Of a DNA stretch of 64,000 nucleotides, positions 21,392-32,231 are shown one piece after another. The translations under genes and the position numbers were made by a program. The notes below the pieces were generated by a model. The model was given only the letters and a program-made list of their open reading frames with translations. It did no database searches and was not told the DNA's origin. Numbering within the stretch: position 1 is the stretch's first letter; every line of letters begins with the position of its first letter. Origin of the DNA: Desmodesmus armatus (taxonomy: Eukaryota; Chlorophyta; Chlorophyceae; Sphaeropleales; Scenedesmaceae); the NCBI GenBank assembly GCA_007449985.2, contig VIIQ02000073.1:1-64000 (forward strand), in the 5' to 3' direction.

Positions 21392-23259
21392 CATTTATGT
21401 ACGTATACAAACTGAGGGTATGACGGATACTAGTAGCCTGTGCAGGCCTGCATTGGCACACTCAGTGAGAGAGTGTATCGTACACTTTTAAACATACACT
21501 TTTAATTATTTAAACGTACACTTCTAAACGAGTCTAAAGCCCCTCTATGTGCACATGTATGCTCACATGTTGGTATCGTCGACGCTGTCGGCCCATGCTA
21601 GCCCTGGTGTTGTAGTGCCTGGAGAGTGCCTGCAGCAGTGTATTGTTCTGCTGCCATGTGGCGGCCACGGCTGCAGCTCTCCGGCAAACAACAGCAGCAC
21701 CCCCCCCCCCTCCCTTCCTCAGCGCATCCGACTGGGCCATCTTATAACGCACACATTTCAAAAACAAACATGTCTACCACTTGGTGTTTCAAATTGACAC
21801 GGTCTCACACTTACAGTGTCTGCGCAGCAGCATCACACTGCCAGGGGTGTTGTTGACAAAGTTGTCCACCAGCTGCTGCAGTGTCACACCAGTAGTACCC
21901 TGCCTACTGCCGGCCTTTCCTCCGCTGCTGTCAGCCCCGCCATCTGCTCCTGCTGCCAGCGCGGACATGGCTGACAGGTAGCTGGTCAGCGCAGTGTTGG
22001 TGGGGACCAGGAGGATGCTGGGAAGCAGGGAAGTCTGCGAGAACTCACGCTGCACAGCATTCACACAACAATATTGCCCGTCAATTTGTGCTCGGAGCAC
22101 ATGTCTGTAGTGTGGACCCATGCTACTTGTACGCAGGTGTGTAAGACACTAAGCTTGTGTGCTCAGCACACGCGTGGCACGTGGCTCCTGTGAGCGGTTC
22201 AACAAGCTGGGAGTGTGCAGGGGCACTGAAACCACACAGCAGTGCGTGGCATTATTGGCAGCTCGGTACTGCATTTGGAGGAAAACAGGTAAGTGACTCA
22301 AACCAGCACAGGCACCACCAATGCGCATTGCATGCATGCGATCCGGTGTGGTGTACTACAAGATCTGCTGAGCATCATGCTGGGCCGACCGCCCTGGGGC
22401 TGCAACCAACAGCATGCCTTACTAGCAGCCACCAATGCGCTGTCCACACTTCAGCATGATACCTCATCAGGATACTTTTTGTATGCATGCCAGCTCGCAA
22501 CCCGCAACTCACCACAAGATCCGAGCTGTTGCGTGCAAGACGCACAAACCCTGACAAGCTTGGGTACTTAGCAGCCATAGCATCCAGCCCTGCCACCCAC
22601 TGCTCGCCAGCGTCCGCTCGCTGACCTGTGCTACTGCTGTCCTGCTGCTGCTGCCTCTGCCTGTCGCGGTTTGCACCCCACTGCTGCTGCAGCGCCCGCA
22701 GTATCAACTGCAGCCCATCAGCTTTCCGCTCACTGCTGCTGCCGGTAGCTGAGATAGCCGCTGTTGCATTGTCTGCACTCTGCTGCTGGACTTCTTGGAG
22801 CTCCTGCAGCTGCAATGCAGCCATATCCACGCTGGCGTCACTACTGCTGATGTTGCTGTCTGTTGGGGATTGAGCCGTCTGCAGAGCAAGTGCTGCTGCT
22901 TGTGCAGTTCCCCGGTTCACCGCCTGTTGGGTGAGGTCATTTGCTGTTGAAGCGAAGTCAACAGTAGTGTCGTCACCCTCGCTGCCTTCGTCTCCGCTGA
23001 TGTTTGCGGACCTGGTGGGCTGTTGGACGCGCTGCAGCCGCTGCAGCAGCCAGCCGGTTGGCTGGGTGGGGCTGCGGGCGCTAACTACCGCTGGGCTGCT
23101 GCTGCTGCTGCTGCTGCTAGGGGAGTCAGGGTCGTCAGTGCTGGTGCTAGGAGGTGGCGAGTCCTGCTGCTGCTGCTGTGGTTGCGCGGTGCTGACAGGG
23201 AGCAGCACCAGGGCGAGTAGGAGGAGACTGGCCAGGACGCATGGGCCTTTCCGTTTCAT
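15234..23259 (-). CDS. secreted fasciclin (FAS1)-Ser/Pro stalk-amidase fusion protein
   Basis: Exons: 22513-23259, 21815-22049, 21217-21347, 18132-20993, 17681-17861, 17204-17325, 16120-16860, 15234-15719; all junctions keep phase, giving about 1834 residues. Residues 1-25 are a signal peptide (MKRKGPC then a Leu-rich core). Residues 225-375 resemble a FAS1 adhesion domain (SLLPSILLVPTNTALTSYL, LVFNSLVLKTALGSYIQ). A long Ser/Gln/Pro region with Ser-Pro repeats (about 990-1150) resembles algal hydroxyproline-rich wall glycoproteins. From about 1190 there is an amidase-signature enzyme: the Lys of GVPWGLKDL (about 1301), the Gly/Ser loop GSCGSSAGSAAAVAAG, and the nucleophile region GSETWGSIVCPAS, so the Ser-Ser-Lys triad looks complete. 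Low-complexity Ser inserts also interrupt the amidase. The substrate is unknown. Likely extracellular or wall-bound. An alternative Met lies at 23286. Confidence 0.85.
17060..17120. repeat. 26-bp tandem repeat, 2 copies
   Basis: Two copies of TTGAAACGTAACAGTCCAAA plus an AT-rich tail, in intron 6 of the fasciclin-amidase gene. It is clearly A/T-richer than its surroundings. Confidence 0.9.
18660..19130 (-). repeat. in-frame Ser-Pro minisatellite
   Basis: Within exon 4 the minus strand encodes repeated (SP)n blocks punctuated by ADAPSPFPSPSP or ADSPSP. Units are about 48-60 bp. The array looks recently expanded and is the probable O-glycosylated stalk of the fasciclin-amidase protein. Confidence 0.9.
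20162..20214 (-). repeat. (CTG)n / polyglutamine-coding repeat
   Basis: About 17 CTG units on the plus strand encode a Gln run in exon 4 of the fasciclin-amidase gene. Related CTG patches nearby encode Ser runs. Confidence 0.9.
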
Positions 23260-24079
23260 GCGGCATCTGTGACAGGTGGTGGTCAAGAACGTGATTGAAG
23301 GCTGGGTAGAGTGCCCATAGAAAGGGAGGTGCCCTTGTCAGAGGGTCAATCAGTGGGTTGGTGGTGTGCGTGGGTGTGATGCATTCGTGTGTTGTTTTCG
23401 TCCCATGTTCAGCTTTTGCTGGCCCCTACAACGCTGTCAAGCTGATGGCATCCCAAACAGACATGATACTACCTAAAAAAAGCAATAGATACCACAAAAC
23501 ACAGCCAGGGCGCCTGTATCGGCGACAGAATGCCCACACACTCACTTGGTCATGGCCATAGAATTTGACCCCTTCAGGACCAGTCAAGCACGTCTGCCCT
23601 GCCATTGGCACAAAGGCATGGTCATTTTAATGCACTGCGCTGGAATTCGTAGCCTCAACTGCTTCCTGCGTGGTATCGAGTCAACCGCACTTCGATCAAG
23701 TCTGACACAATTCGTCGATCTCCATCGCCGTTGCCAGGAATCACTGCATCGTATACTTTTGCGTTGCGATGAAGATAGTGGGCGGGTGCTGACACGCCCA
23801 GTGAGGCGTTTTGCTCTCGTGCCTACAGTCGGACGGGCCAAGACGTCTTCGACGGAGTTGCGACGCGCGCTATCAAGCCTCGTAATACTTTCTGCCAAAA
23901 CTGTGCACAGCCCATGGCGAAAATGGAGACCGCCGAGGGCGGGTGACGTGTGGTCAATATTCTATTTGAAAAGTCAGACAGGTGGTCATATCGGGTTTCC
24001 TACAGTGCAATTCCTACAACTGCATTGTGCACTAGATGAAGTCTGAAGCTTTCAACGTTACATACACTCTCACAACAGC
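23260..24079. other. intergenic: fasciclin-amidase promoter and epimerase 3' end
   Basis: No coding region is supportable. A TGTAA element, the usual green-algal polyadenylation signal, lies on the minus strand at about 24058-24062, roughly 20 bp past the epimerase stop. The 166-codon plus-strand frame across 23546-24046 has no recognisable domain. Confidence 0.5.
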
Positions 24080-27000
24080 TCATGCCACATCCACGACAGA
24101 GAAGTTTGCTGTTGCCCTCCAGTCCTTGCCAGGCTCCACCTTGATCTTGCGGTTGGTGATGGCGTTTTCCACACACACAAAGCGCTCGTAGCACTCCTTC
24201 ATCGTGGTGTGGGGGTTCCACACAACACAGTCCTCCCAGCCGGTGGAGTCAATGGCCACAGCAGCACCTGCAGAGCCACACAACAGGCCAACAGGAAACT
24301 TCAGGAACAGCAGATAGCATTTGTGTTTCCAGCCTCTCGATAATGCAAGCCCCTCGAAACCTGCAAAGTAGGCTTGCCCCACAATGCAGCAAGCATCCCA
24401 CACAACCCCAAGACCGTCACAGGTGGCCGCAGAGCGCCCGCCCTCGCCCTGCTGACCTGTGCCAACCTCCAGCTCAACGTGTTCGGGTGCCTTGGTGTAG
24501 ACTGAGTCCACGAGTGCGTCGCCGAATGTGACCAGCTCGCGTGACTCTGTCTTAAAGTCAGGGTTCTTGGGGTCCTTGGACTTGTCCATGTAGGTCAGAC
24601 CCTTCAGGCCCTTCACCTGAGGGAGGGGACAGGGCAGACAGGGGTGGGGGGTGGGGGTAGCAGGTTGTTCAAGACATGAGTGCCATTGTTGAGCCTTGCA
24701 CTCCAATGTTCCTCAGCAGGCATGTACTACATGACCTTGTAGGTCAGACCCTCAGAATCTGCCTGGCAGGCCCTTCACCTGAGGGGATACGGCAGAAACA
24801 GGGCCCTGGGGGGGGGGAGCAGGTTGTTCAAGGTAAGAACGGGCGCCTGGGCTCGTTAAGCCTTGCACACTTGATCCTTGCAATGCATGCCGTACATTGC
24901 AGTACAGTGCAATTCAAAGCATGGGATGACCGACCATGCATAGCTCAAGAGTAGGAGAAGTACGCACGCTGTGTTTGATACATATCGCTAGCACGAGCTG
25001 GTGATAAAGATCAAACACAGCATGCCCTCATCTGCTGCTCATGAGCTATGCATACCCTCTCCCGCGTTGAATTGACTAAGCACTGACCAAGCCTAATACC
25101 CCACAACACCTACTGCAGTGGACACACAATCGCCAGCTACAATACACCTGCTGCTCACCGTGCCTTGTTCATCAATGCTGATGTCCACCCTACATAATCT
25201 ACAACAAATACGTGCCACATGAGATATGTTGCGGCTGCCAGGCAAGCAATGGTCTGGCGCACCTTTGCCTTGTTGACGTCCAGCACCTCGATGTATGTGT
25301 GCAGGGCTGTGGTGAACTCAAAGGGCTTGTCACCAGTGTTGATCACACGGAAGTCTGTCTTCAGCTGCTCGCCATGCAGGGTCACGGTGTACACCTGCAC
25401 AGTACACACAATACAGTACAGTACAAGAATGGATTAGGCTCTAGCCCTTGGCGCCAGCCAGCGCACATGCACACACATAGCAAAAAGAACAACACTCAGG
25501 GGCCTTAGCGCACAGTCGGTCAGATTAGCAGAGCCCCTGGCTGTCCCTGCTGCTGGCAGCACATCTTCTGCAGTGTGCCACCCACACCACCAGACACACC
25601 CACGATCCACGGACAAATCGCATGCCATATGGCACGCAGTGCTGTGTTGACTCACCGCCTTGAACTTGTGTGGCCACATCTTGAGTGTGTAGTCACTCTC
25701 TGTGAGCACCAGCTCAACCTCGGGGTCACGCTCATCAGGCTGGTAGTCGGCAGAGGTGCTGCCAACCTGCAGACACACAGGGAGGACCACAGAAAGACAC
25801 ACACAAACAAACAATAAAGTGCTGGGGTGACAGGCTTTGAGCAGTAGCTGTCTGTTGTGAGGGTGTGAGCGTGCTAGTCTGGTTGGGTGGGTGGGTGAAA
25901 ACTGAAAATATATAATGGGTCGTCATAGGAAGGTTCACAAGAAACAGGGACACATGCATCTAATCATGGCAGGGGCAAAACCTTGCATGGTGTTCACTCA
26001 GCACAAAGACAAGGAGCCCAGTACACAGCAGCAGCTGCTGCTCACCGTCCAGTCGAGGTTGCGTCCAAAGCCGTGCTGCTGCATCTCACCAGGACCAAAC
26101 TGAGGGAAGCAGTGGGGGATGCCACCACTGATGGGCTTGCTCTGCACAGGGTGGCACAGCACAGGCCGGCAGCAAGCTTGAGTTTGTTACTTCATTTTCT
26201 GCAAGGGTGGCCCAAATGCTGTACACTGACAGGTGCTGTGACAGACAGGTGCGAGATTAATGACGTTGGCAATGCCCTTGGAGCGGCTGCTGTGCGGGGG
26301 GTTTTGTTCTGGGCCAACGCTTCTGCAGACTGTGATGCTGCAACACCCTTCTCAGGTCCCTACATGCTATGACTCTGACGAGGTCACACATTTTGGGGAA
26401 GGCAGTGCGCATGTCACCACCACTGCAGCTGCCAAGAATACACAACCAGAATCCGGATCAAGCAGGTGTTGGCTTTGCACAGCTGCACCACCGCCCTGCT
26501 GCTTGGCTGGCCAGGTATATCACCACAGAATCTAGCAACCAACAGAAAACCCAGTGTAGATTCTGTGGCAAAGAATGTGTTGTGACTGTTCACTTGATAT
26601 CATGCACACAACATGCTGCCCTCACCTTGTCGAACACTGCATCAGGCCTGACATACAGCACCTCATCCCCACTGGCCTGCTTCCAGCTGCACACAGCCCC
26701 ACCAAACAGGTACACCTGCAGCACAGGCACACACACATGCGGTACTTCAGGTCATGGACCAGTATCATCCATATCAGGCAGAGAGTTACATCATTCACTC
26801 CTCCTGCGCGGGCACCAGCATGTGCTGTGCCCCATCCCCTGTTTGAGTGGATGCGTCAAACACAATTCAAAACCATGGAGTGCAGTGCAGCAAACCTGTG
26901 CCACAGGTTGACTGATGGCTGTACCCCGAATCAGGCTTGTACACCAACTCCAAGGCATGCAGGCATCAACACAGGCATCAACAGGACTGCACAGGAAAGG

Positions 27001-27720
27001 ACCAACCAGCCAGCCGGATTTGTAAGCAGATGCCACCCCTCCTCCTGACCCACCTGTGCTGTGGCGCCGCAAGCGTGCTTCAGCACCACAGTGGGCAGAC
27101 CACCCCGCCCTGCCTCAAACTCCACACTGCCAGGGATTCCTGCAAACAGCACACGTGATACGTGTTGCTGTGAACACTATTTCAAGCTCGGGCCACTGGG
27201 TGTGTGTAGATCGAAGGGGTTGTCAGTGTGTGTGCAGCAGCTTCTAGGCGTGCTGAGTGGTGTCGATGTGGGAATCTATGGATTCCATCACCCGTACTGC
27301 TCCTGTAGAACTGACCAACTCAACAGTGAATGCTCATGTGCGTGTAGAAATCAAACCCCGTTGTTGAATCTGTAGCTGTAGCTTCCTTACTCACCAAACT
27401 TCTCCTGCATCTGCTCGATGCTGGCTGGGGCTGCTGCTGCTGCCCTGCAGGGCTGCACAACTGGGCGCACCCGCACAGCCCTACCACCAGCCACCCTGCA
27501 GTGAGATGCAGAATAGAAGGGGTTTCAGCAGTACAGGTACAGTAAACCCGCTTGTGCTGCCAATGCTGCACAATTTGGCGGTCAGGCCCACTGGCCAACT
27601 GGCAGTGAAGGGTTGAAGACAACCCCACACGCGATGGTCAGCATGATCGCTTTCTGACATATGTCTGCCTTTGAAATTGACGTACCCGAAGGCTGGACGA
27701 CATCCCTTTGACAGCTGCAT
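24080..27720 (-). CDS. glucose-6-phosphate 1-epimerase (aldose-epimerase superfamily), plastid
   Basis: Interconverts alpha and beta anomers of glucose 6-phosphate. Exons: 27686-27720, 27395-27495, 27054-27139, 26626-26715, 26046-26141, 25656-25766, 25263-25394, 24457-24616, 24080-24267; all junctions are in phase, giving 332 residues, a normal family length. Recognisable blocks are SGGIPHCFPQFG, HGFGRNLDW, LHTYIEVLDV (with the likely catalytic His), GLTYMDK, and WEDCVVWNPH followed by CVENA (acidic catalytic region). This matches the plant 'apospory-associated protein C-like' branch. The first 45 residues are basic and Ala-rich (RAVRVRPVVQPCRAAAAA), a probable plastid transit peptide. The ATG sits in an A-rich context (ACAAAAATG). 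It shares a 278-bp upstream region with psb28. A tandem ghost of the exon 8 edge and a foldback element lie in intron 7. Confidence 0.92.
24735..24865 (-). repeat. tandem ghost copy spanning the epimerase exon 8 acceptor
   Basis: It repeats about 110 bp of 24588-24700: the GLTYM-encoding codons and acceptor, then the G-rich patch, then AGCAGGTTGTTCAAG and GAGCCTTGCAC blocks. Small insertions have destroyed the coding frame. It lies in intron 7. Confidence 0.85.
24935..25055. repeat. foldback (MITE-like) element with about 45-bp imperfect terminal inverted repeats
   Basis: The left arm starts ATGCATAGCTCA and ends GCTGTGTTTGAT (24936-24980). The right arm carries the reverse complement, ATCAAACACAGC to TGAGCTATGCAT (25009-25054), around a loop of about 28 bp. 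It could be a small DNA-transposon derivative or a hairpin-RNA source inside epimerase intron 7. No obvious target duplication is seen. Confidence 0.75.
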
Positions 27721-27998
27721 TTTTGTGAAATGCAGATTGCTGATCTGGGGTGAGTCTACCGCAATGCAGTGCAGTAGCTGGCTGGGTAGGGACAGCAACA
27801 CAGTCCTTATAGCAAACCACAGGTGGAGGTCACCATACGGTTGCGAATGGTTGCAGTCACCTCACACACAAAACAACCACCAGTCAGTGTGACTCTGGAT
27901 ACAAGCACTCGCACGCCCAGAAGTCGCGATTGCGCTTATCCTATTCAAGCAATACTACCGACAATTTAAGCCGGTCTTCAACCACAAAAACAGAAAAC
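27721..27998. promoter_or_regulatory. shared divergent promoter region, epimerase / psb28
   Basis: Only 278 bp separate the two start codons, which read away from each other. Both products are predicted to be plastid proteins. No TATA box stands out. A bidirectional promoter is inferred from spacing alone. Confidence 0.5.
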
Positions 27999-29547
27999 AT
28001 GCAGTCCCTAAGCAGCACCCGTCTCGCATCAGGTAGGCATGCGATCAGGCTTGATCCATAGATGCAATCAAAGCAGGCGCGCCATTGCTAGCTGGCCGCA
28101 TCAGCGCTCCGGCAGCTCCCAGAACTGTCATCTGGTGGACAGGAGCCAGACACAACAATATCCAGCTCTTGGCCGCCTACCACTTGTGCCACAGCATCAG
28201 GAACCTCACACAGCAGCAATTGGAGCCAGCACGTCACGTGCTCTGGTGTCTCCTGCTGTCCTTGCACAGGTGTCCGTCCCTTCCAAGGTGCAGCGCCTCT
28301 GGCAGTGCCCCGCCTGCAGGCCCCCAAGCAGCACCTGCAGGTGTGCGAGGCAGCATCACTGCAGTTTATCAAGGGTGTGAACGAGTCCACAGTGCCAGAT
28401 GTGTCCCTGCGGCGCTCCCGTACTGGCACGTCAGGCCAGGCGATGTTCACATTTGAGAACCCATCCATCTTCCAGGCCTCTAGTGAACTGGGAGACATCA
28501 CAGGTGAGGCTGACTGAACAGACAGATAGACAGACAAACTCAAAGGCAGATAGTCACAGTCATACATACAGGCAGACGTAGGCAGGGCATTTCAGCTATG
28601 CAGTGCCTGGACAGGCCATCGTGGCGGCTGATGGTGAGAGGGCGTCCTGAAGAGCCTGTGTCGGTTTTTGAGGTCGAGTACTGGGAGACATTGGCATCCT
28701 CCTTGGCACCAGCCAGTGGCTGGTGAGCTTGCTGCATCATGTGTGTAGCTCAGCCTTTCAGGTTGGGTTAGTAAGCTGCAGAAGCATGGAACACAGTTGA
28801 TTGAGGCGCAGCGCTGAGGGTTGCACTTGTCAAGCAGGATGTCATTGCCGCGCAGCATGCAAAGTGTGGCGCAGCAGGTTGTGAAGCAGACCCAACACAG
28901 CAGCAAACCCGTTCTCTCTCCCACACCTGGCTCTCCCCCGCATCTCCCAAGCACTCACCATTCGGAACAATGTTGCCGTGCAACGACATCACCCAACTCA
29001 TACCATCACTCACACACAGGGCCATATTCCTGTCTGCAGCTGACTCTCAGTGTTCGCACGCCCAGCTGGCAGCCACTCAACAGCATACAACCTGACCAAT
29101 GCATGGGTTTGCCTGCCCATCTCCCCTTGTCCCCCAGGTCTGTTCATGATTGATGACGAGGGCACCCTGTCCACCACCGACGTCAAGGCCCGCTTTGTGA
29201 ACGGCAAGCCCCAAGCCATTGAGGCCAAATACAGCATGCGCAGCCAATTTGAGTGGGACCGCTTCATCCGCTTCATGGACAGGTGTGTGCTTGGGGGTGG
29301 GGGCAGCAAGTAGCTGGGCGAGGCAGGGTTGCCGCCCTCGTGTGCGGGGTCTGCATCTGTACCGCTGGATAGCACGTGGGACAGGTGCGGTACTGGGTGG
29401 CACGGGCAGCATTGATACGCATGTCTGCACACGGGAAGCCCTCTTCAGTGGGTTCCAAATTGTGAGCCTGCGCTTGCGTTGTGTGTGTGTTGTGCTTGCA
29501 GGTATGCCGAGGCCAACGGCTTGGGCTTTGAGAAGAGCGCTCCCTGA
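27999..29547 (+). CDS. psb28: photosystem II assembly protein Psb28
   Basis: Psb28 binds photosystem II assembly intermediates on the stromal side, near CP47 and cytochrome b559. Exons: 27999-28032, 28270-28503, 29138-29282, 29502-29547; in phase, 152 residues. Diagnostic blocks are [82 protein letters not shown]. The core of about 110 residues matches the family. The 40 residues before it (starting MQSLSSTRLASG) are Ser/Arg/Ala-rich without acids, a stromal transit peptide. Nuclear coding with introns is normal for green algae. The gene looks intact. Confidence 0.95.
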
Positions 29548-30674
29548 AGAGCTTCTGCATGTGTGGACATCAGCCGGGGCGCCCATCCCTGGCCTGCAAG
29601 CAGCTGTCATAAAAGAAACCCCACTGTCTCGCAAGGTGCCAGCATTGCCTGTGATGCAAGAGCCCCAGTTGGGCTCGCGGAAGAGTTGTGGTCAGTGCGC
29701 CCCCTGTCTGGGATGATCCTGTGAGGCGAGGCCTGCAGCTGGCCTGCGCTGCTGTGCGAGCACAGCCAAAGGTGTTCTGCAGAATTTGGGGCTTTGGACA
29801 ATCTGAGGACTCAGCTTACCTGAGCTACTGCAGCAGGGGCTGGTCATGTCAACGTTGAGTTGCTCTTGGGTGCTGTTATTGTACAGTACAGTCCTCAGAT
29901 TGTACGTTTGGGCAGTGAATATTGCTCACATCAGCTGTGCTGGTGCTATCAGGGTGCTGTGGGAGTAAGATCGCAGAGGCTGAAGCTGCCGTGTCTGTCA
30001 GGGTGCTGTTGCAGCTGTGTTGGCTGTGCAGCACATTGCTCTGGCGTATCTACTACCAGGTGCACTGTTCACATGCTGCGCAGTTGCTCTGAGTTGCAGG
30101 TTGTTGTTGAGGTCTTTTTGATGATCAGCATGATGTGGTCCGGTCATCGGCAACGTGCTGTGAATGAAATGCTACTGCTTGGAATGCCAAGCTGTCCTGA
30201 GTGTTAGAGAGTCAAGATTGGTGTGGTGTGAGTGTGTGTGAGAGGGAGTGTGTTTTCTGATGTAACACAACAACACGTCTGAAGTTATCAACTGTGAGTG
30301 CATTTTTTGCACGCGACCTTGTGGTTTTGTGTCAACACATGAGTTACATCCAAGCAGTGTGTGTGGCCACTCCATCAGCAGTTGCCCAGTGCGGACCAGC
30401 AACCAAGCTTCTCAACCTGAGGCAGATTGTGATCACAAAGTCTGTGCATTAAGGTGTGACGCTGGCCATGCATGGTGGGTGAGAGGTTGCAGACACATAT
30501 GGTGCCTGCGAACTCCCAACCACCATGCATGGCAACTCCCAACCACATTTGAATGCACGGGTTTTGGTGTCACCACAAGCAGCACGCAAGGCGCTGCCAG
30601 CAGGAGCCTCATCTTTTACAAGTAGTACTTGCTCCTTGCTTGACAAGCAACATGTGGACATCAGTTAGATACAT

Positions 30675-30741
30675 CCAAAGTCAAGGAACCTCAGCCGCTG
30701 AATACCAAGCCAAGGAACCTCAGCCGCTGAATACCAAGCCA
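30675..30741. repeat. 31-bp tandem repeat, 2 copies
   Basis: Two near-perfect copies of CAAGGAACCTCAGCCGCTGA followed by ATACCAAGC. No coding role is evident. Confidence 0.9.
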
Positions 30742-31104
30742 AAAGTTCCTTGCATGCATGCATGCATACATGGCTCAAGTCGACACATGCTATTTCTGCA
30801 ACCGCCCTGGTGTTTACACTTCCCTAAGCAGGGGTGAGATGTCACACAAGCTGGCACACTGGTGAACACGTGCTGAACATGACATCACACACCACACGGT
30901 CTAGCTTCAGCTGCACATGCATATCCCTTACTACTTCTTTTCGTTGACAGACACGGCAGCTTCAGCCTCTGCGATGTTATTACAACAGACCTGCGGAATG
31001 CTGCCCACCACAAATGTCTGTGCAACACCGTAAACGTAATCACATCATCCCTTTAGCACACACCAGCACCTGTCAAACACTATGGCACAGCCACCCACCT
31101 AGTG

Positions 31105-31288
31105 GCCACCCACCCCCGCAGCTTTGGACTGGACGCCTTCTATTGTACTGTGAGGTTGCTTTGTTAGGCTTTTGTTGCCTGGGGTGGCGGTGGGGGACCC
31201 CAGTGCTAGCTACATTGTGTTACCATCTTGTGTGTTCCCAGTGTCTCCACAGGAAATCACGCTACCTCCCCGGTTCCGGGCACTGTCT
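31105..31288 (+). mobile_element. short retroposon-like element, copy 1
   Basis: This segment of 184 bp shares about 165 bp of near-identical sequence with 48942-49129, from CTGGACGCCTTCTATTGTAC to CCCCGGTTCCGGGCACTGT. It is bounded by a perfect 13-bp direct repeat, CACCCACCTAGTG, at 31092-31104 and 31289-31301. That is a target-site duplication in the length range made by LINE machinery. No poly(A) tail, coding frame or convincing tRNA-type promoter is seen. Confidence 0.8.
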
Positions 31289-32156
31289 CACCCACCTAGT
31301 GCTCCACAGTAGCAACTTGCTGTTGAACAGCGTGCACTACATCAGGGATGAACACCCGCCCAAGAAAAACAACACGGCACGCTATGCTTGCATCAACAAA
31401 CACGTGTCAATCCTCCCACAAGCACGTACCCCCTGGGTGTGTACCACTGGCCATAAACAAATTGGCCTGCTGCCAACACAGCTTGCATCATACAGCACAG
31501 ATCCTTTTGCCCAGCCTGTCCAATCAACCAGCATGTTAAGAGGAACCCTCCAACATGTCAAAACAAGCAAGGGTCAGGTCGATTAACCTCCCAAGCCAGC
31601 AGCAACCACACAAAGCTGTTAGTGGGTCAGAAGGACGCCACGCCAGGAAAGGTCCTCAGCACCACCGAACAGGCACAGCCTTGAGCCGCCGTGGTATTGC
31701 ACCTCAGGATATTGCAACCACAGGTGCCATCATACATTCAAGCCATACATTCAGGTCATGTACACTGCATGCTACAACCTGCTAGGGCAGCTCAGCAGCT
31801 GTCACTCTACTCATCATGGAGGGTACATCATGTACACCCAACAAAACCTACCTGCCGAACCACGCACAACAGCAACAGCTGTGTGCACTACCTCAGCGGC
31901 ACTGGCAACAGGATTGGTACGGTGGACCTCAGCTCCCTACATCATACCAAACAGGCAGAATCAAGGTAAGGTGCACTCACACAGCGTAAACAAACAAAAG
32001 CCATCCCCACAACACGATCCCAAAGCCCCCCCTCCTCAAACACACCCCCTGCATCAACCCCCAGCACCAGCCGCCACTTCCGTCCCACACCACAACACCG
32101 CACTACAACACACCACACTGCACCCGACAACACCACCTCGCACCCCACAACCCCCT

Positions 32157-32185
32157 GCTCACATCAGCTCCTCAATCAAAGACGC
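32157..32185 (-). repeat. ghost copy of the U-box gene's stop-codon region
   Basis: ACATCAGCTCCTCAAT, the plus-strand form of the last codons IEELM and the stop (real copy 32232-32250), recurs about 75 bp downstream in the transcript. It would lie in the 3' untranslated region. Confidence 0.7.
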
Positions 32186-32231
32186 ACACCACCTCCACAC
32201 CACATCACCTCAACACCTTACTACCCCCTCC

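Larger units (their letters stand above)
29548..32231. other. intergenic between convergent genes
   Basis: About 2.7 kb between psb28 and the minus-strand RRM-U-box gene. It carries a two-copy 30-bp tandem repeat, one copy of a short retroposon, and a ghost of the U-box gene's stop region. No gene is recognised. Confidence 0.5.

Noticed and set aside
23546..24046. 166-codon plus-strand open frame
   Set aside because: No recognisable domain and no splice or promoter support; it lies between two minus-strand genes and may be chance.
31105..31288. Short retroposon considered as a DNA-transposon MITE
   Set aside because: The ends lack matching terminal inverted repeats and the flanking duplications differ in length (13 and 17 bp), which fits retroposition better.
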